Positions 7,941 to 17,100 of a DNA stretch of 64,000 bases are shown here, one piece after another (position 1 is the first letter of the stretch; every line of letters begins with the position of its first letter). The stretch covers positions 1 through 64,000 of the forward strand of contig JAYPOZ010000012.1 in assembly GCA_038131165.1 (NCBI GenBank), given 5' to 3'. The translations under genes and the position numbers were made by a program. The notes under the pieces are model-generated. The model worked only from the letters and a program-made list of their open reading frames with translations, was not told the origin of the DNA and did no database searches. Origin of the DNA: UBA6544 sp038131165. Lineage in GTDB: Bacteria; Pseudomonadota; Alphaproteobacteria; UBA8366.

Positions 7941-8636
7941 TCAAAGCCCTCCCGCGTTGGCGGGACTCATGTCCTCGCATTGGAACACCCGGTCGACGAA
8001 GATCCCCGGCACGTGCACGTCTTCGGGCGGGATCGGCGCGTCCGACGCGTCGCTGGTCTCGATCACCGTCACCCGCCCGGCCATCGCCATCGCGAGGCCG
8101 AAATTGCCCTGGGTGCCGCGGAACCGCACATTGCCCCAGCGGTCGACGCGCGCCGCCCGGATCAGCGCGAAGTCGGCCGTCAACGCATGCTCCAGAATAC
8201 AGGGCCGCCCGTCGAACATCCGCTCCTCCTTCCCCGCGGCGAGGTCCGTGCCCGCCCCGGTCGGCGTGAAGAAGGCGGGAATGCCGGCGCCGCCGGCGCG
8301 CATGCGCTCCGCGAAGGTGCCCTGGGGGACCATTTCGATCTCCAGCTCGCCGTCGAGCCACTGGCGCTCGTAATTGGAGGTGTCGGGCCCGCGGCTCCGC
8401 GCCGCGCTGACGATCACCTTGGCGACCCGCTTGGCGTTGAAGATGCCGGGCGCGAAGCCGTCGACGAAGCGGACGCCGTTCAGGATCAGGGTCAGGTCCC
8501 GCGCGTCCATCTCTTCCAGCGCCCGGATCAGCGCAAAGGGCACGCCGGTGCCGCCGAACCCGTTCACCATGATGGAGGCGCCGTCGCCCAGCCCCTCCAG
8601 CGCCGCCGCTATCGTCTCTACCCGCTTGTCGATCAT
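7941..8636 (-). CDS. CoA-transferase subunit A (3-oxoacid/3-oxoadipate type)
   Basis: Subunit A of a family I CoA-transferase, 231 residues, the normal size. It begins MIDKRVETIAAALEGLGDG and has the glycine-rich IMVNGFGGTGVPFALIRAL segment that binds the CoA diphosphate, then VPQGTFAERMRAGGAGIPAF, a hallmark of the family. An upstream in-frame ATG at 8687 would add 17 residues, but the family normally starts at this methionine. It is first in a minus-strand operon A, B, enol-lactonase-like hydrolase (PcaI-PcaJ-PcaD order). Transcription is divergent from the type III CoA-transferase at 8796. Confidence 0.9.
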   Translation of the reverse strand: MIDKRVETIAAALEGLGDGASIMVNGFGGTGVPFALIRALEEMDARDLTLILNGVRFVDGFAPGIFNAKRVAKVIVSAARSRGPDTSNYERQWLDGELEIEMVPQGTFAERMRAGGAGIPAFFTPTGAGTDLAAGKEERMFDGRPCILEHALTADFALIRAARVDRWGNVRFRGTQGNFGLAMAMAGRVTVIETSDASDAPIPPEDVHVPGIFVDRVFQCEDMSPANAGGL

Positions 8637-8662
8637 GCCCTTGTCCGTCCTCGCAAACACGC

Positions 8663-8683
8663 TGGCCGGACTGCGCCCGGCCA
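8663..8683. promoter_or_regulatory. Inverted repeat TGGCCGG-N7-CCGGCCA in a divergent promoter
   Basis: A perfect 7-bp inverted repeat separated by 7 bases lies between the divergent CoA-transferase genes starting at 8636 (minus) and 8796 (plus). It may be an operator for one or both. It is GC-rich in a GC-rich genome, so chance is a real alternative. The remaining intergenic sequence holds no other element I can support. Confidence 0.25.
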
Positions 8684-8795
8684 CCATTGATCTAGTTGCG
8701 GCGGCGGCGATGGCTATCGCTAAAAAACTGGGGATTTGGGGCGCGGGGGCTATCTTATCCGTAAACCTGCGAGCAACAGAAAAGAGAATCTGCAG

Positions 8796-10006
8796 ATGAG
8801 CACTCCGCTTCCCCTCGACGGTATCCGCGTCCTCGACATCGGCACCCTGATCGCCGGGCCGTTCGGCGCCACCATGCTCGGCGATTTCGGCGCCGAGGTG
8901 ATCAAGGTCGAGCAGCCGGGGCGCGGCGATGCGCTGCGCGGCACGCCACGGGACGGCAAGGCGAACCGCTCCACCAACTGGCTGGTCGAGGCGCGCAACA
9001 AGAAATCCGTCACCCTCAACCTGCGGGTCGAAGCGGGGCAGAACATCCTGAAGGAGATGATCCGACACGCCGACGTGCTGTTCGAGAATTTCACCCCCGG
9101 CACGCTGGAGCGCTGGGGCCTCGGCTGGGAGGAAGTGCACAAGATCAACCCGAAGATCATCATGGTGCGGGTCTCGGGCTACGGGCAGGTCGGCCCCTAC
9201 CGCAAGCGCTCCGGCTACGACCGCATCGCGCTTGGATTTTCGGGCTACATGTATCCTACCGGATTTCCGGACCGTTTCCCGGTGCGCCCCGCCTTCCCGA
9301 CGGCGGATTACAACACCGGCACCTTCGCGGCCCTCGCCACCATGTTCGCGCTCTACCAGCGCGACATGACGGGCGGTGAGGGCCAGATGATCGATCTGGC
9401 GCTCTACGAGCCGACCTTCCGGATTACCGCGAACATGATGCCGGAATTCTTCCGCACCGGCGAGAACCGCGAGCGCATCGGCAACCGCAACCCGACCTTC
9501 TCCCCCGCCGGCACCTTCGAGACCAAGGACGGCAAATACGTGCAGATCGCGGCCGGCGGCGACAACGTCTTCCAGCGTCTGGCGGAGGCCATGGGCATGC
9601 CCGAACTGGCGACGGACGAGCGCTACAGCACCAGCCGCGAGCGCATTGCGCGGGCCGACGAGCTGGAAGCGCTGCTGGCGGACTGGGTCGGCCAGCAGAT
9701 GTTCGCCGACATCGACAAGCGTTTCGCCGACGCCAACGTGCCCTTTGGCGGCATCTACACGGCGGAGGACATCTCGACCGACCCGCATTACGCGGCGCGC
9801 GAGAATCTGGNNNNNNNNNNACGGTGACGGACCCAGACGAAGGCGACATCGTCATGCCGGGCGTGATCCCGAAGCTGAGCGACACCCCGGGCCGCATCGC
9901 CTTCGCCGGCCCGGAGATCGGCGCCTATAACGACGAGATCTACGGCGAGCTGCTGGGCAAGAGTGCGGAAGAACTCGAAAAGCTGAAGGCGGAGGGCGTG
10001 ATCTAG
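8796..10006 (+). CDS. CaiB/BaiF family type III CoA-transferase (interrupted by assembly gap)
   Basis: Family III CoA-transferase starting MSTPLPLDGIRVLDIGTLIA, with GDFGAEVIKVEQPGRGD, FENFTPGTLERWGLGWEE and the YDRIALGFSGYM segment containing the probable catalytic Asp. Near the C-terminus the reading frame meets ten Ns (9811-9820). The frame continuing into GDIVMPGVIPKLSDTPGRIA and ending AEGVI is offset from the upstream frame when the Ns are counted as ten, so the gap is a placeholder of unknown length and the gene itself is probably intact. By comparison with family members only a few residues should be missing. Its stop codon shares a CTAG with that of the convergent enolase-superfamily gene. 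Confidence 0.88.
9811..9820. other. Assembly gap (10 N)
   Basis: Ten consecutive undetermined bases inside the CoA-transferase gene. The flanking coding frames do not join across exactly ten bases, so the true length differs. This shows the window is a scaffold, which matters when judging the single-base stop codons elsewhere. Confidence 0.99.
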
Positions 10007-11160
10007 CCCTTCCCCTGCCCCATCGATTTCGGCGCCTTCGCCAATTCGCGGACCGCGTCCATGTCCGGCTCGAAGCCGAGGCCGGGCGTCTCCGGCAACT
10101 CCAGCCAGCCGTCCTTCGGCTCCGGCAGGTTCTTCAGGAACGCCTTGCAGCATTCGACCGAGACGTGGTGGTACTCGACCATGCCGCCGTTCATCACGCC
10201 GGCGTGCAGGTGCATATTGTGGAACGGGAAGGCGCCGCCGTTGTCGATCGGCACGTTGAAGGCCGCCGCCATGCCGGCCACCTTCAGGATCTGCGTGTAG
10301 CCGCCGCCGATCACCACGTTCGGCTGCAGGACGTCGACCGCGCGCTCGGTGATGAAATCGCGAAAGCGGTAGGCCAGTGTCTCGGTCTGGCCCGCCGCGA
10401 CGGGGACCTTGGTGCGGGTCCGCATTTCCGCCATTTGCACCACGTTGTTGTGGGTGATCGGCTCCTCGAAAAAGGAGATGTCGTACTCCTCTATCCAATT
10501 GGCGAGCATCACCGCATGATATTGATCGAGGCTGCAATTGGCGTCGACGAAGAGCTCCGCATCCTCGCCCGCCGCCTCGCGCACGTTGCGCACCCGAATC
10601 CGGTCCTCCCGGATCGCCTCCATCAGCGGGCGGCGCTCGTCGTCGCGGCGCTTCAGGGCGTTCATCCCGACGGTCATCTTCAGCTTGTCGAAGCCGTTCG
10701 CCCGCCAGAGCTTCGCTGCCTCCCCGATCTGCTCGCGGTCGAAAAAGCCAAAGCCGAAAGTGGCGTAGACCGGCACGGTCTTTCGCGCCCCGCCGAGCAG
10801 GCGCCAGACCGGCTGGCCCAGCACCTTGCCCTTGATGTCCCACAAGGCCACGTCGATGGCGGCGATGGCGTGGCCGCCGTAGCCGGTCTGCCCGCGCGGG
10901 GTCAGCTGCCAGTAGAGCTTCTCCCAGATGCGCTCGGTCGCCATCGGGTCCTCGCCGAGGATTGTCGGCCCGGCCAGCTCGTTGATCGCGGTCGCCACGA
11001 CATCCTCGTCCATGATCGCCGTGATGCCGTGGCCGAGGTGACCTTCGTCGGTCTCGACCTCGACGAAGACGACGCTCAACCCGTTCGTCTTGTTGATGTC
11101 GAGCACGTCGATGTTGAGCTCGATATAAAGCGGCGTCGCCTCGACCCGTGTAATTTTCAT
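10003..11160 (-). CDS. Mandelate racemase/muconate lactonizing enzyme family (enolase superfamily)
   Basis: Enolase-superfamily enzyme of 385 residues: N-terminal capping domain (MKITRVEATPLYIELN) and a C-terminal barrel with AIDVALWDIKGKVLGQPVWR. Metal ligands are visible as Asp in LFVDANCSLD, Glu in SFFEEPITHNN and Glu in AAGQTETLAY; DVLQPNVVIGGGYTQI follows. Members abstract a proton alpha to a carboxylate (sugar-acid dehydration, racemisation, muconate cycloisomerisation). The beta-ketoadipate-like operon nearby makes a muconate-cycloisomerase role thinkable, but the sequence alone does not separate it from acid-sugar dehydratases. I start at the ATG at 11160; the longer frame to 11223 lacks family similarity. 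Its end overlaps the convergent CoA-transferase by a shared CTAG. Confidence 0.88.
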   Translation of the reverse strand: MKITRVEATPLYIELNIDVLDINKTNGLSVVFVEVETDEGHLGHGITAIMDEDVVATAINELAGPTILGEDPMATERIWEKLYWQLTPRGQTGYGGHAIAAIDVALWDIKGKVLGQPVWRLLGGARKTVPVYATFGFGFFDREQIGEAAKLWRANGFDKLKMTVGMNALKRRDDERRPLMEAIREDRIRVRNVREAAGEDAELFVDANCSLDQYHAVMLANWIEEYDISFFEEPITHNNVVQMAEMRTRTKVPVAAGQTETLAYRFRDFITERAVDVLQPNVVIGGGYTQILKVAGMAAAFNVPIDNGGAFPFHNMHLHAGVMNGGMVEYHHVSVECCKAFLKNLPEPKDGWLELPETPGLGFEPDMDAVRELAKAPKSMGQGKG

Positions 11161-11271
11161 CTCTGCGATCCCTGTCTGCGGTTCTTCGAGCATTGACCTA
11201 TAGCGTCCCCAAGCGGACGCCATCCAATTTCTTCATATTGTCATGCGGACGCGGTATGCTGCCCCGCAACG

Positions 11272-13968
11272 ATGAGCATTCGCAACCTCAGTCATCTGTT
11301 CCGGCCGACCTCGATCGCGGTGATCGGCGCGTCCAACCGCGCGCGCTCGCTCGGCGCCACGGTCATGCGAAACCTTCTCGCCGACGGATTCGGCGGCCCG
11401 ATCATGCCGGTCAATCCGAAACACGCCGCCGTGGCCAGCGTGCTCGCCTATCCGGATGTGGAAAGCCTGCCGCAGACGCCCGACCTCGCGGTCATCTGCA
11501 CCCCCGCACCGACGGTTCCGGGCCTGATCGCGGCACTGGGCACGCGCGGCACGAAAGCCGCCGTCGTCCTGACCGCGGGCCTCGACCGGGCGACCGATGC
11601 CGATGGCCGCTCGCTGCAACAGGCCATGCTGGACGCCGCCCGGCCCCACCTGATGCGCCTTCTCGGCCCCAACTGCGTGGGCCTCGTGGTGCCGGGGATC
11701 GGCCTCAACGCGAGCTTCGCGCATACGACCTGCCTGCCCGGCAAGCTCGCCTTCGTAACCCAGTCGGGGGTGCTGGCGACGGCGGTCATCGACCGCGCCA
11801 AATCGACCGGCATCGGCTTTTCGCATTTCGTCTCGCTCGGCAACGGCGCCGACGTGGATTTCGGCGACGTGCTCGACTACCTCGCCAGCGACCCCGATAC
11901 CCGGGCCATCCTGCTCTATATCGAGGCCGTCACCCAGGCGCGGAAGTTCATGTCCGCCGCGCGCGCGGCCTCCCGCAACAAACCGGTGATCGTGGTGAAG
12001 GCAGGACGGATGGCGGAAGGGGCGCGTGCCGCGGCGTCGCATACGGGCGCGCTCGCGGGAGCGGACGATGTCTACGATGCCGCCATCCGGCGCGCCGGCA
12101 TGCTGCGGGTCGACACCATCGACGATCTGTTCGACGCGGTGGAGACGCTCGGCCGCGCAAAACCGCTCGCCGGGGAACGCCTGGTCATCATGACCAACGG
12201 CGGCGGCGCCGGGGTCATGGCGACCGATGCCTTGCTGGCGGAGGACGGACGGCTCGCCGCATTGTCGGACGAAACCCTGGCAAGGCTCGACGGTGTCCTG
12301 CCGCCGCTCTGATCGCGGGCGAACCCGGTCGACATCATCGGCGACGCGCCGCCCGAACGCTACCGGCAGACGCTCGAGGTCCTGCTGACGGACAAGGGGA
12401 ACGACGCCGTGCTGTTCCTGCACGCGCCGACCGCCATCGTCCCGAGCGCCGAGATCGCCGAGGCCGTGGCCCCGCTGATCCGCGATGCCCGCCGCCTGGT
12501 GCTCACTTCCTGGCTCGGTGGCGATGCGGTCGCGGAAGCCCGGCGCCTCGCCGGGGCCGCCGGGGCGCCCACCTACGAGACCCCGGAGCAGGCGGTCGCC
12601 GCCTTCCTGCACATCGTCAATTACAGGCGCAATCAGGAGATGCTGCTGGAAACCCCCGCCGCCGTCCCCGAGGGTTTCGCACGGGACCGCGAGACGGCCG
12701 TCCGCGTGATCGACGGGGTCTTCGCCGACGGGCGCGACATGCTGAGCAAGGCCGAGGCGAAGCAAGTGCTTGCCGCCTACGATATCCCGACGGTGGAGAC
12801 CCGGATCGCCTCGACTCCGCAGACCGCCGCCCGGGAAGCCGCCGCACTGGGGTTTCCGGTCGCGGTCAAGATCCTCTCGCCCGACGTCTCCCACAAATCC
12901 GATGTCGGCGGGGTCGTCCTCGACCTCGGCTCCCCCGACGCCGTCGAGGCCGCCGCCGAGGCGATGGCGGCGCGGCTGGCGGGTTTCGACGCGAAAGCCC
13001 GGCTCGACGGGTTTACGGTCCAGCGCATGATGCGCCGGCCCGGCGCCCATGAATTAATCGTCGGCGCTCACGAAGACCCGGTCTTCGGACCCGTGGTGCT
13101 GTTCGGGACCGGTGGCACCGGCGTGGAGGTGATCGGCGACCGGTCGATCGGCCTGCCGCCGCTCAATATGTCCCTGGCCCGTCAGTTGGTCTCCCGCACC
13201 CGAATATCCCGCCTGCTGCAGGGGTTCCGCAAGGAACGGCCCGCCGACCTCGACGCCATCTATATGACGCTGATGCAGGTATCCCAATTGGTGACGGACA
13301 TACCGGAGATCGCCGAACTCGATATCAATCCGCTCGTGGCCGACGCCCACGGTGTCCTGGCGCTCGACGCCCGCATCCGGATCGCCCGCAGCCCCAACGG
13401 GGGCGCGAACCGCCTGGCGATCCGACCTTGTCCCGACGAATTGCGCGAGACGGTCGAGATCGACGGCGGGAAGGTCGAGATTAGGCCGATCCGCCCCGAA
13501 GACGAGCCGCAGCACCGGGCGCTGTTCCAACGGCTCAGCCCGGAGGACATCCGCCTCCGATTTTTCGGGCGAATCCGCGAGCCCGTGCATACGGAAATGG
13601 CACGCTATACGCAGATCGACTACGACCGGGAGATGGCCTTCATCGCCAGCCGCCGCGACGCGGCGGGGGCGCCGGAGACGCTCGGCGTGGTGCGGGTCAT
13701 CGCCGATCCCGACAATATCGAATGCGAGTTCGCCATCGTCGTGCGCTCGGACCTCAAAGGCAGAGGATTGGGGCGGCTTCTCATGGACAAGGTGATCGAC
13801 TACGCCCGCGCCAAGGGCACCCGGAAGATGGTCGCCGACGTGCTTTCGGAGAATCTCGGCATGCTGGCTCTGGCAAGGCGCGTTGGGTTTCGCATCGTCT
13901 CGCGCGAGGAAGGGGTGGTGCGGATCGAACGGGACCTGGCGGCCGCACAGGACGCGACAGCGGATTGA
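11272..13968 (+). pseudogene. Pat-like ADP-forming acyl-CoA synthetase/GNAT fusion, interrupted by one TGA
   Basis: One frame of 898 codons encodes a protein lysine acetyltransferase of the Pat/PatZ type: CoA-binding domain (VIGASNRARSLG, residues 5-110), ligase domains with the phospho-His motif ASHTGALAG (His257), an ATP-grasp domain (about 470-690, VKILSPDVSHKSDVGGV) and a C-terminal GNAT domain (about 730-890, GRGLGRLLMDKVIDYA). Codon 347 (12310-12312) is TGA in the context LPPL-stop-SRANPVDIIGDA, where relatives carry Trp, so TGG to TGA is the likely change. No frameshift accompanies it and both halves keep normal coding character. It may be a recent pseudogene, a sequence error or, less likely, read-through. 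Such enzymes acetylate and silence acyl-CoA synthetases. Confidence 0.85.
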
Positions 13969-14068
13969 GCCGCCGCCCGGTGAAGGCGGACGCTTCCCTC
14001 CGCGCCGGAATGCGTTAATATCTCTTGGAGGAAACCGCTTGAGCTTCATAGCGTCGAGGACTTCAGAC

Positions 14069-15421
14069 ATGCGATTCGCCGATCCGTCACAATACGTCAT
14101 GGACGACCCCGAAAAGGGCGTCTTCCGCGTCCACCGCGACGTCTACACCGATCCCGAGATCTTCGAGATGGAGATCAAGAACATCTTCGAGGGGACCTGG
14201 GTCTATCTCTGCCACGATTCTCAGGTCAAGAATCCGTTCGACTTCTACTGCACCAAGATCGGACGGCGCTCGGTCATCGTCTCGCGCGACGAGCACGGCA
14301 AGCTGCACGGCTTCTTCAACACCTGCCGGCACCGCGGCGCCACGCTCTGCCAGACGGAGACGGGCAATGCCAAGTACCACGTCTGCAACTATCACGGCTG
14401 GGCCTATGACGCGTCCGGCAAGAACATCGACATCAAGGACAAGGAACAGGGCTGCTATACGGAAGCCTTCGACGAGCAGGACCACAACCTGATCCCGCTG
14501 CCGCGCTTCGACAGCTATCAGGGCCTCATCTTCGCCAGCCTCAATCCGGACGTGCCCACGCTGGACGAGCATCTCGGCGAGGCGAAGATTCTGCTCGACC
14601 TAGTGGCGGAACAGAGCCCGGAGGGGATGGAAGTCGTGCCCGGCCGCTCCGACTATACCTATAATGCCAACTGGAAGCTGCAGATGGACAACGGGATGGA
14701 CCCCTACCATCTGACCTCCACGCACACGACCTTCATGAAGGTCGTGCAGCGCCGCCAGGACGGCGAGAGCGTCAACGAGCAGGTCCAATCGCCGGACTTC
14801 CGCGACCGCTTCGCCATGGCCGCCGGCATGTATACCTTCAAGAACGGCCACAGCATGATCTGGAACGAACATCCAAAGCCGGAAACGCAGCCGTTCTGGG
14901 GCATGATCGAAAAGGTCCGCCCGAAGGTCGGCGATGTCCGCGCCAAATGGATGGCGCGCTCGCGCAACATCACCATCTTCCCGAACCTGCAGTTCAACGA
15001 TTCGACCTCGCTGGTGCTGCGCACCTATATCCCGCATGCGCCGGATTGCACCGAGATGAAGGTCTACAGCTTCGCGCCGGTCAACGAGCCGGACGAGTTG
15101 CGCGCCAAGCGGGTGCGCCAGCACGAGGATTTTTTCAACTCAAGCGGCATGGCGACGCCGGACGACACGATCTGCTACGCGGACTGTCAGGAGGGCTATC
15201 TCTCCTTCCCGGGTGAGTATCTGCAAAGCTTCGAGCGCGGCATGGCGACCATGATCCACGGCCCGGACGAGGAAGCCAAGGAACTCGGCATGGTGCCGGA
15301 GACCAGTCTCTACGGGAATTTCCTCAATCAGGGCGAGACTTCCTATCACGGTCCTTACCGGGAATGGTCGCGCCTGATGCGCGCCGGCCACAACCGCGAA
15401 CAACCGCTCGCCGCCGAATAG
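14069..15421 (+). CDS. Rieske non-heme iron aromatic ring-hydroxylating dioxygenase, alpha subunit
   Basis: Large subunit (450 residues) of a benzoate/anthranilate-type ring-hydroxylating dioxygenase, which inserts both atoms of O2 into an aromatic ring. The Rieske [2Fe-2S] ligands are C86-x-H88 and C106-x2-H109 (CRHRG...CNYHGWAY). NWKLQMDNGMDPYHLTSTH holds the bridging Asp and the two His of the mononuclear iron site. I choose the ATG at 14069, preceded by GAGGA, because the upstream extension is a read over the end of the previous gene. The beta subunit follows after 12 bases. No ferredoxin or reductase gene is nearby, so the electron donor must be encoded elsewhere. The true substrate is not shown. 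Confidence 0.93.
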   Translation: MRFADPSQYVMDDPEKGVFRVHRDVYTDPEIFEMEIKNIFEGTWVYLCHDSQVKNPFDFYCTKIGRRSVIVSRDEHGKLHGFFNTCRHRGATLCQTETGNAKYHVCNYHGWAYDASGKNIDIKDKEQGCYTEAFDEQDHNLIPLPRFDSYQGLIFASLNPDVPTLDEHLGEAKILLDLVAEQSPEGMEVVPGRSDYTYNANWKLQMDNGMDPYHLTSTHTTFMKVVQRRQDGESVNEQVQSPDFRDRFAMAAGMYTFKNGHSMIWNEHPKPETQPFWGMIEKVRPKVGDVRAKWMARSRNITIFPNLQFNDSTSLVLRTYIPHAPDCTEMKVYSFAPVNEPDELRAKRVRQHEDFFNSSGMATPDDTICYADCQEGYLSFPGEYLQSFERGMATMIHGPDEEAKELGMVPETSLYGNFLNQGETSYHGPYREWSRLMRAGHNREQPLAAE

Positions 15422-15433
15422 AGGAGCCCGCCA

Positions 15434-15937
15434 ATGTCCGAGAGAGACCTGCTCGCCGAGGGCGTGGACGTGCTGTCGCGCGAAGCCCTCTACATCGACA
15501 TGCGGCGCTGGGAGGAATGGATCGACCTGTTCCACGAGGACGCGGTCTTCTGGGCGCCCGCATGGCGCAACGACGAGGAGCTGACCGATAACGTCAAGCG
15601 CGAAATCTCGCTGTTCTATTTCGAGACCCGCGCCGGGATCGAGGACCGGGTCTGGCGCATCAACACGAAACAAGCCCCGGCCCTCTTCCCGCTGGCCCGC
15701 ACCACGCACACGATCACGAATTCGGTCTTCGACAACCCGCCGAGCGACACGGAGATGACGCTCCATTCGGCATGGACCTGCCATACTTATTCGCTCCGCG
15801 ACCGCTCCCAGCACGCCTTCTTCGGGCGCTACGAACACGATCTGAAGAAATTCGACGGCAGATGGAAGATCACCCGAAAGAAGGTGATCCTGATGAACGA
15901 TTACATCCCCGCGGTGATCGACGTCTTCTGCGTCTGA
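15434..15937 (+). CDS. Aromatic ring-hydroxylating dioxygenase, beta subunit
   Basis: Small subunit of 167 residues, SnoaL-like fold, typical of BenB/AntB-type structural subunits: RREALYIDMRRWEEWIDLFHEDAVFWAPAW-like start and HAFFGRYEHDLKKFDGRWKI at the end. It stabilises the alpha3beta3 hexamer and has no metal site of its own. It is translated directly after the alpha subunit. The 130 bases downstream hold no gene I can support. Confidence 0.92.
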   Translation: MSERDLLAEGVDVLSREALYIDMRRWEEWIDLFHEDAVFWAPAWRNDEELTDNVKREISLFYFETRAGIEDRVWRINTKQAPALFPLARTTHTITNSVFDNPPSDTEMTLHSAWTCHTYSLRDRSQHAFFGRYEHDLKKFDGRWKITRKKVILMNDYIPAVIDVFCV

Positions 15938-16067
15938 CCTTGGCCTCGGCCTCCGCCATCCTGCGTCTGTCGAAGGAGAGAGCCTCTCCCATTATGCGTA
16001 TTGCCCGGCGCCGCCGGCGCGCTCATATTCCGCTGTAATAACACTCCTGAAAGACGGGAAGCAGCGC

Positions 16068-16994
16068 ATGACGGACGATATCGATGCGATCCTGGGCGAG
16101 ATTGCCGCGGAAGTACGCCCCAATCTCGGGACCGGGCGAGTCGCCAACTATATTCCGGCCCTCGCCAAGGCCGATCCGATGAAGTTCGGCATGGCGGTGA
16201 CGACCCTCGGCGGCGACGTCTTCACGGTCGGCGACGCGGATGAGCGCTTCTCCATCCAGAGTATCTCCAAGGTCTTCGGCCTGACCATGGCGCTCGGCGA
16301 GGTCGGCGGAGAACTCTGGGACCGGGTCGGGCGCGAGCCCTCCGGCACCGCCTTCAATTCGCTGGTCCAACTCGAGCACGAGCACGGTATTCCACGTAAT
16401 CCGCTGATCAACGCGGGCGCTATCGTCGTCACCGATGTCAACGTCTCCCACTGCCAAAGCGGGCAGCCGATCGACAAGATTGTCGATTTTCTGCGCGCCC
16501 GGAGTGGCAGCACCGAGGTCGGGGTCGACAAGGAGGTCGCGCGCTCGGAGGCGGAGACCGGATTCCGCAACGTCGCGATGGCGAACTTCATGAAATCCTT
16601 CGGCAACCTGACCAACCATGTGGATACGGTACTCGACACCTATTTCCAACAATGCGCGATCACCATGAGTTGCCGCGAGCTGTCGCGCGCGGTGCTTTAC
16701 CTCGCGGGCCGGGGTACCGACCCGATCCTCAGGCAGCAGATCGTGGCGCCGCAGCGGGCAAAGCGAATCAATTCACTGATGCTGACCTGCGGCCATTACG
16801 ACGCCTCGGGCGATTTTGCCTTCCGCGTCGGTCTGCCGGGCAAGAGCGGCGTCGCGGGCGGCATTGTCGCCGTGGTGCCGCGCCGCATGGGCATCGCGGT
16901 CTGGTCGCCCGGCCTCAACGCCCAAGGCAATTCCTTTGTCGGCACGATGGCCCTGGAGAAATTCGCCGAGAAGACCGGGTATTCGGTTTTCTAG
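16068..16994 (+). CDS. glsA: Glutaminase A
   Basis: Serine-type glutaminase, 308 residues, hydrolysing L-glutamine to glutamate and ammonia in the cytoplasm. The serine-beta-lactamase-like fold is shown by the S65-x-x-K68 motif in FSIQSISKVF, and by EPSGTAFNSLVQLE, NPLINAGAIVV and GLPGKSGVAGGIVAVVP, all highly characteristic of the family. Length is as expected. It stands alone between the dioxygenase subunits and a convergent TauD-like gene and shows no operon partner. Confidence 0.95.
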   Translation: MTDDIDAILGEIAAEVRPNLGTGRVANYIPALAKADPMKFGMAVTTLGGDVFTVGDADERFSIQSISKVFGLTMALGEVGGELWDRVGREPSGTAFNSLVQLEHEHGIPRNPLINAGAIVVTDVNVSHCQSGQPIDKIVDFLRARSGSTEVGVDKEVARSEAETGFRNVAMANFMKSFGNLTNHVDTVLDTYFQQCAITMSCRELSRAVLYLAGRGTDPILRQQIVAPQRAKRINSLMLTCGHYDASGDFAFRVGLPGKSGVAGGIVAVVPRRMGIAVWSPGLNAQGNSFVGTMALEKFAEKTGYSVF

Positions 16995-17058
16995 GGTTCT
17001 GGTCACTTTCCGCCATTCGAGCCCTGCGCAGCTTGGCCGGAATAACCGATTGGAAGTT

Positions 17059-17089
17059 CCGTCATTCTGAGCCTGTCGAAGGATGACGG
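17059..17089. repeat. Dyad TCATTC...GGATGA intergenic repeat between convergent genes
   Basis: CCGTCAT at 17059-17065 pairs with ATGACGG at 17083-17089 around TGAGCCTGTCGAA. This TCATTCTGAGC-TGTCGAAGGATGA motif is a widespread intergenic repeat in many bacterial genomes. Placed between glsA and the convergent dioxygenase gene it could act as a bidirectional terminator. A fragment with the same CTGTCGAAGGA core is at 15967-15977. Confidence 0.55.
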
Positions 17090-17100
17090 GCGCTGGGCCC

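Noticed and set aside
7941..9788. N-terminal extension of CoA-transferase subunit A by over 350 residues
   Set aside because: The extension is antisense to the type III CoA-transferase; the family begins at the methionine at 8636.
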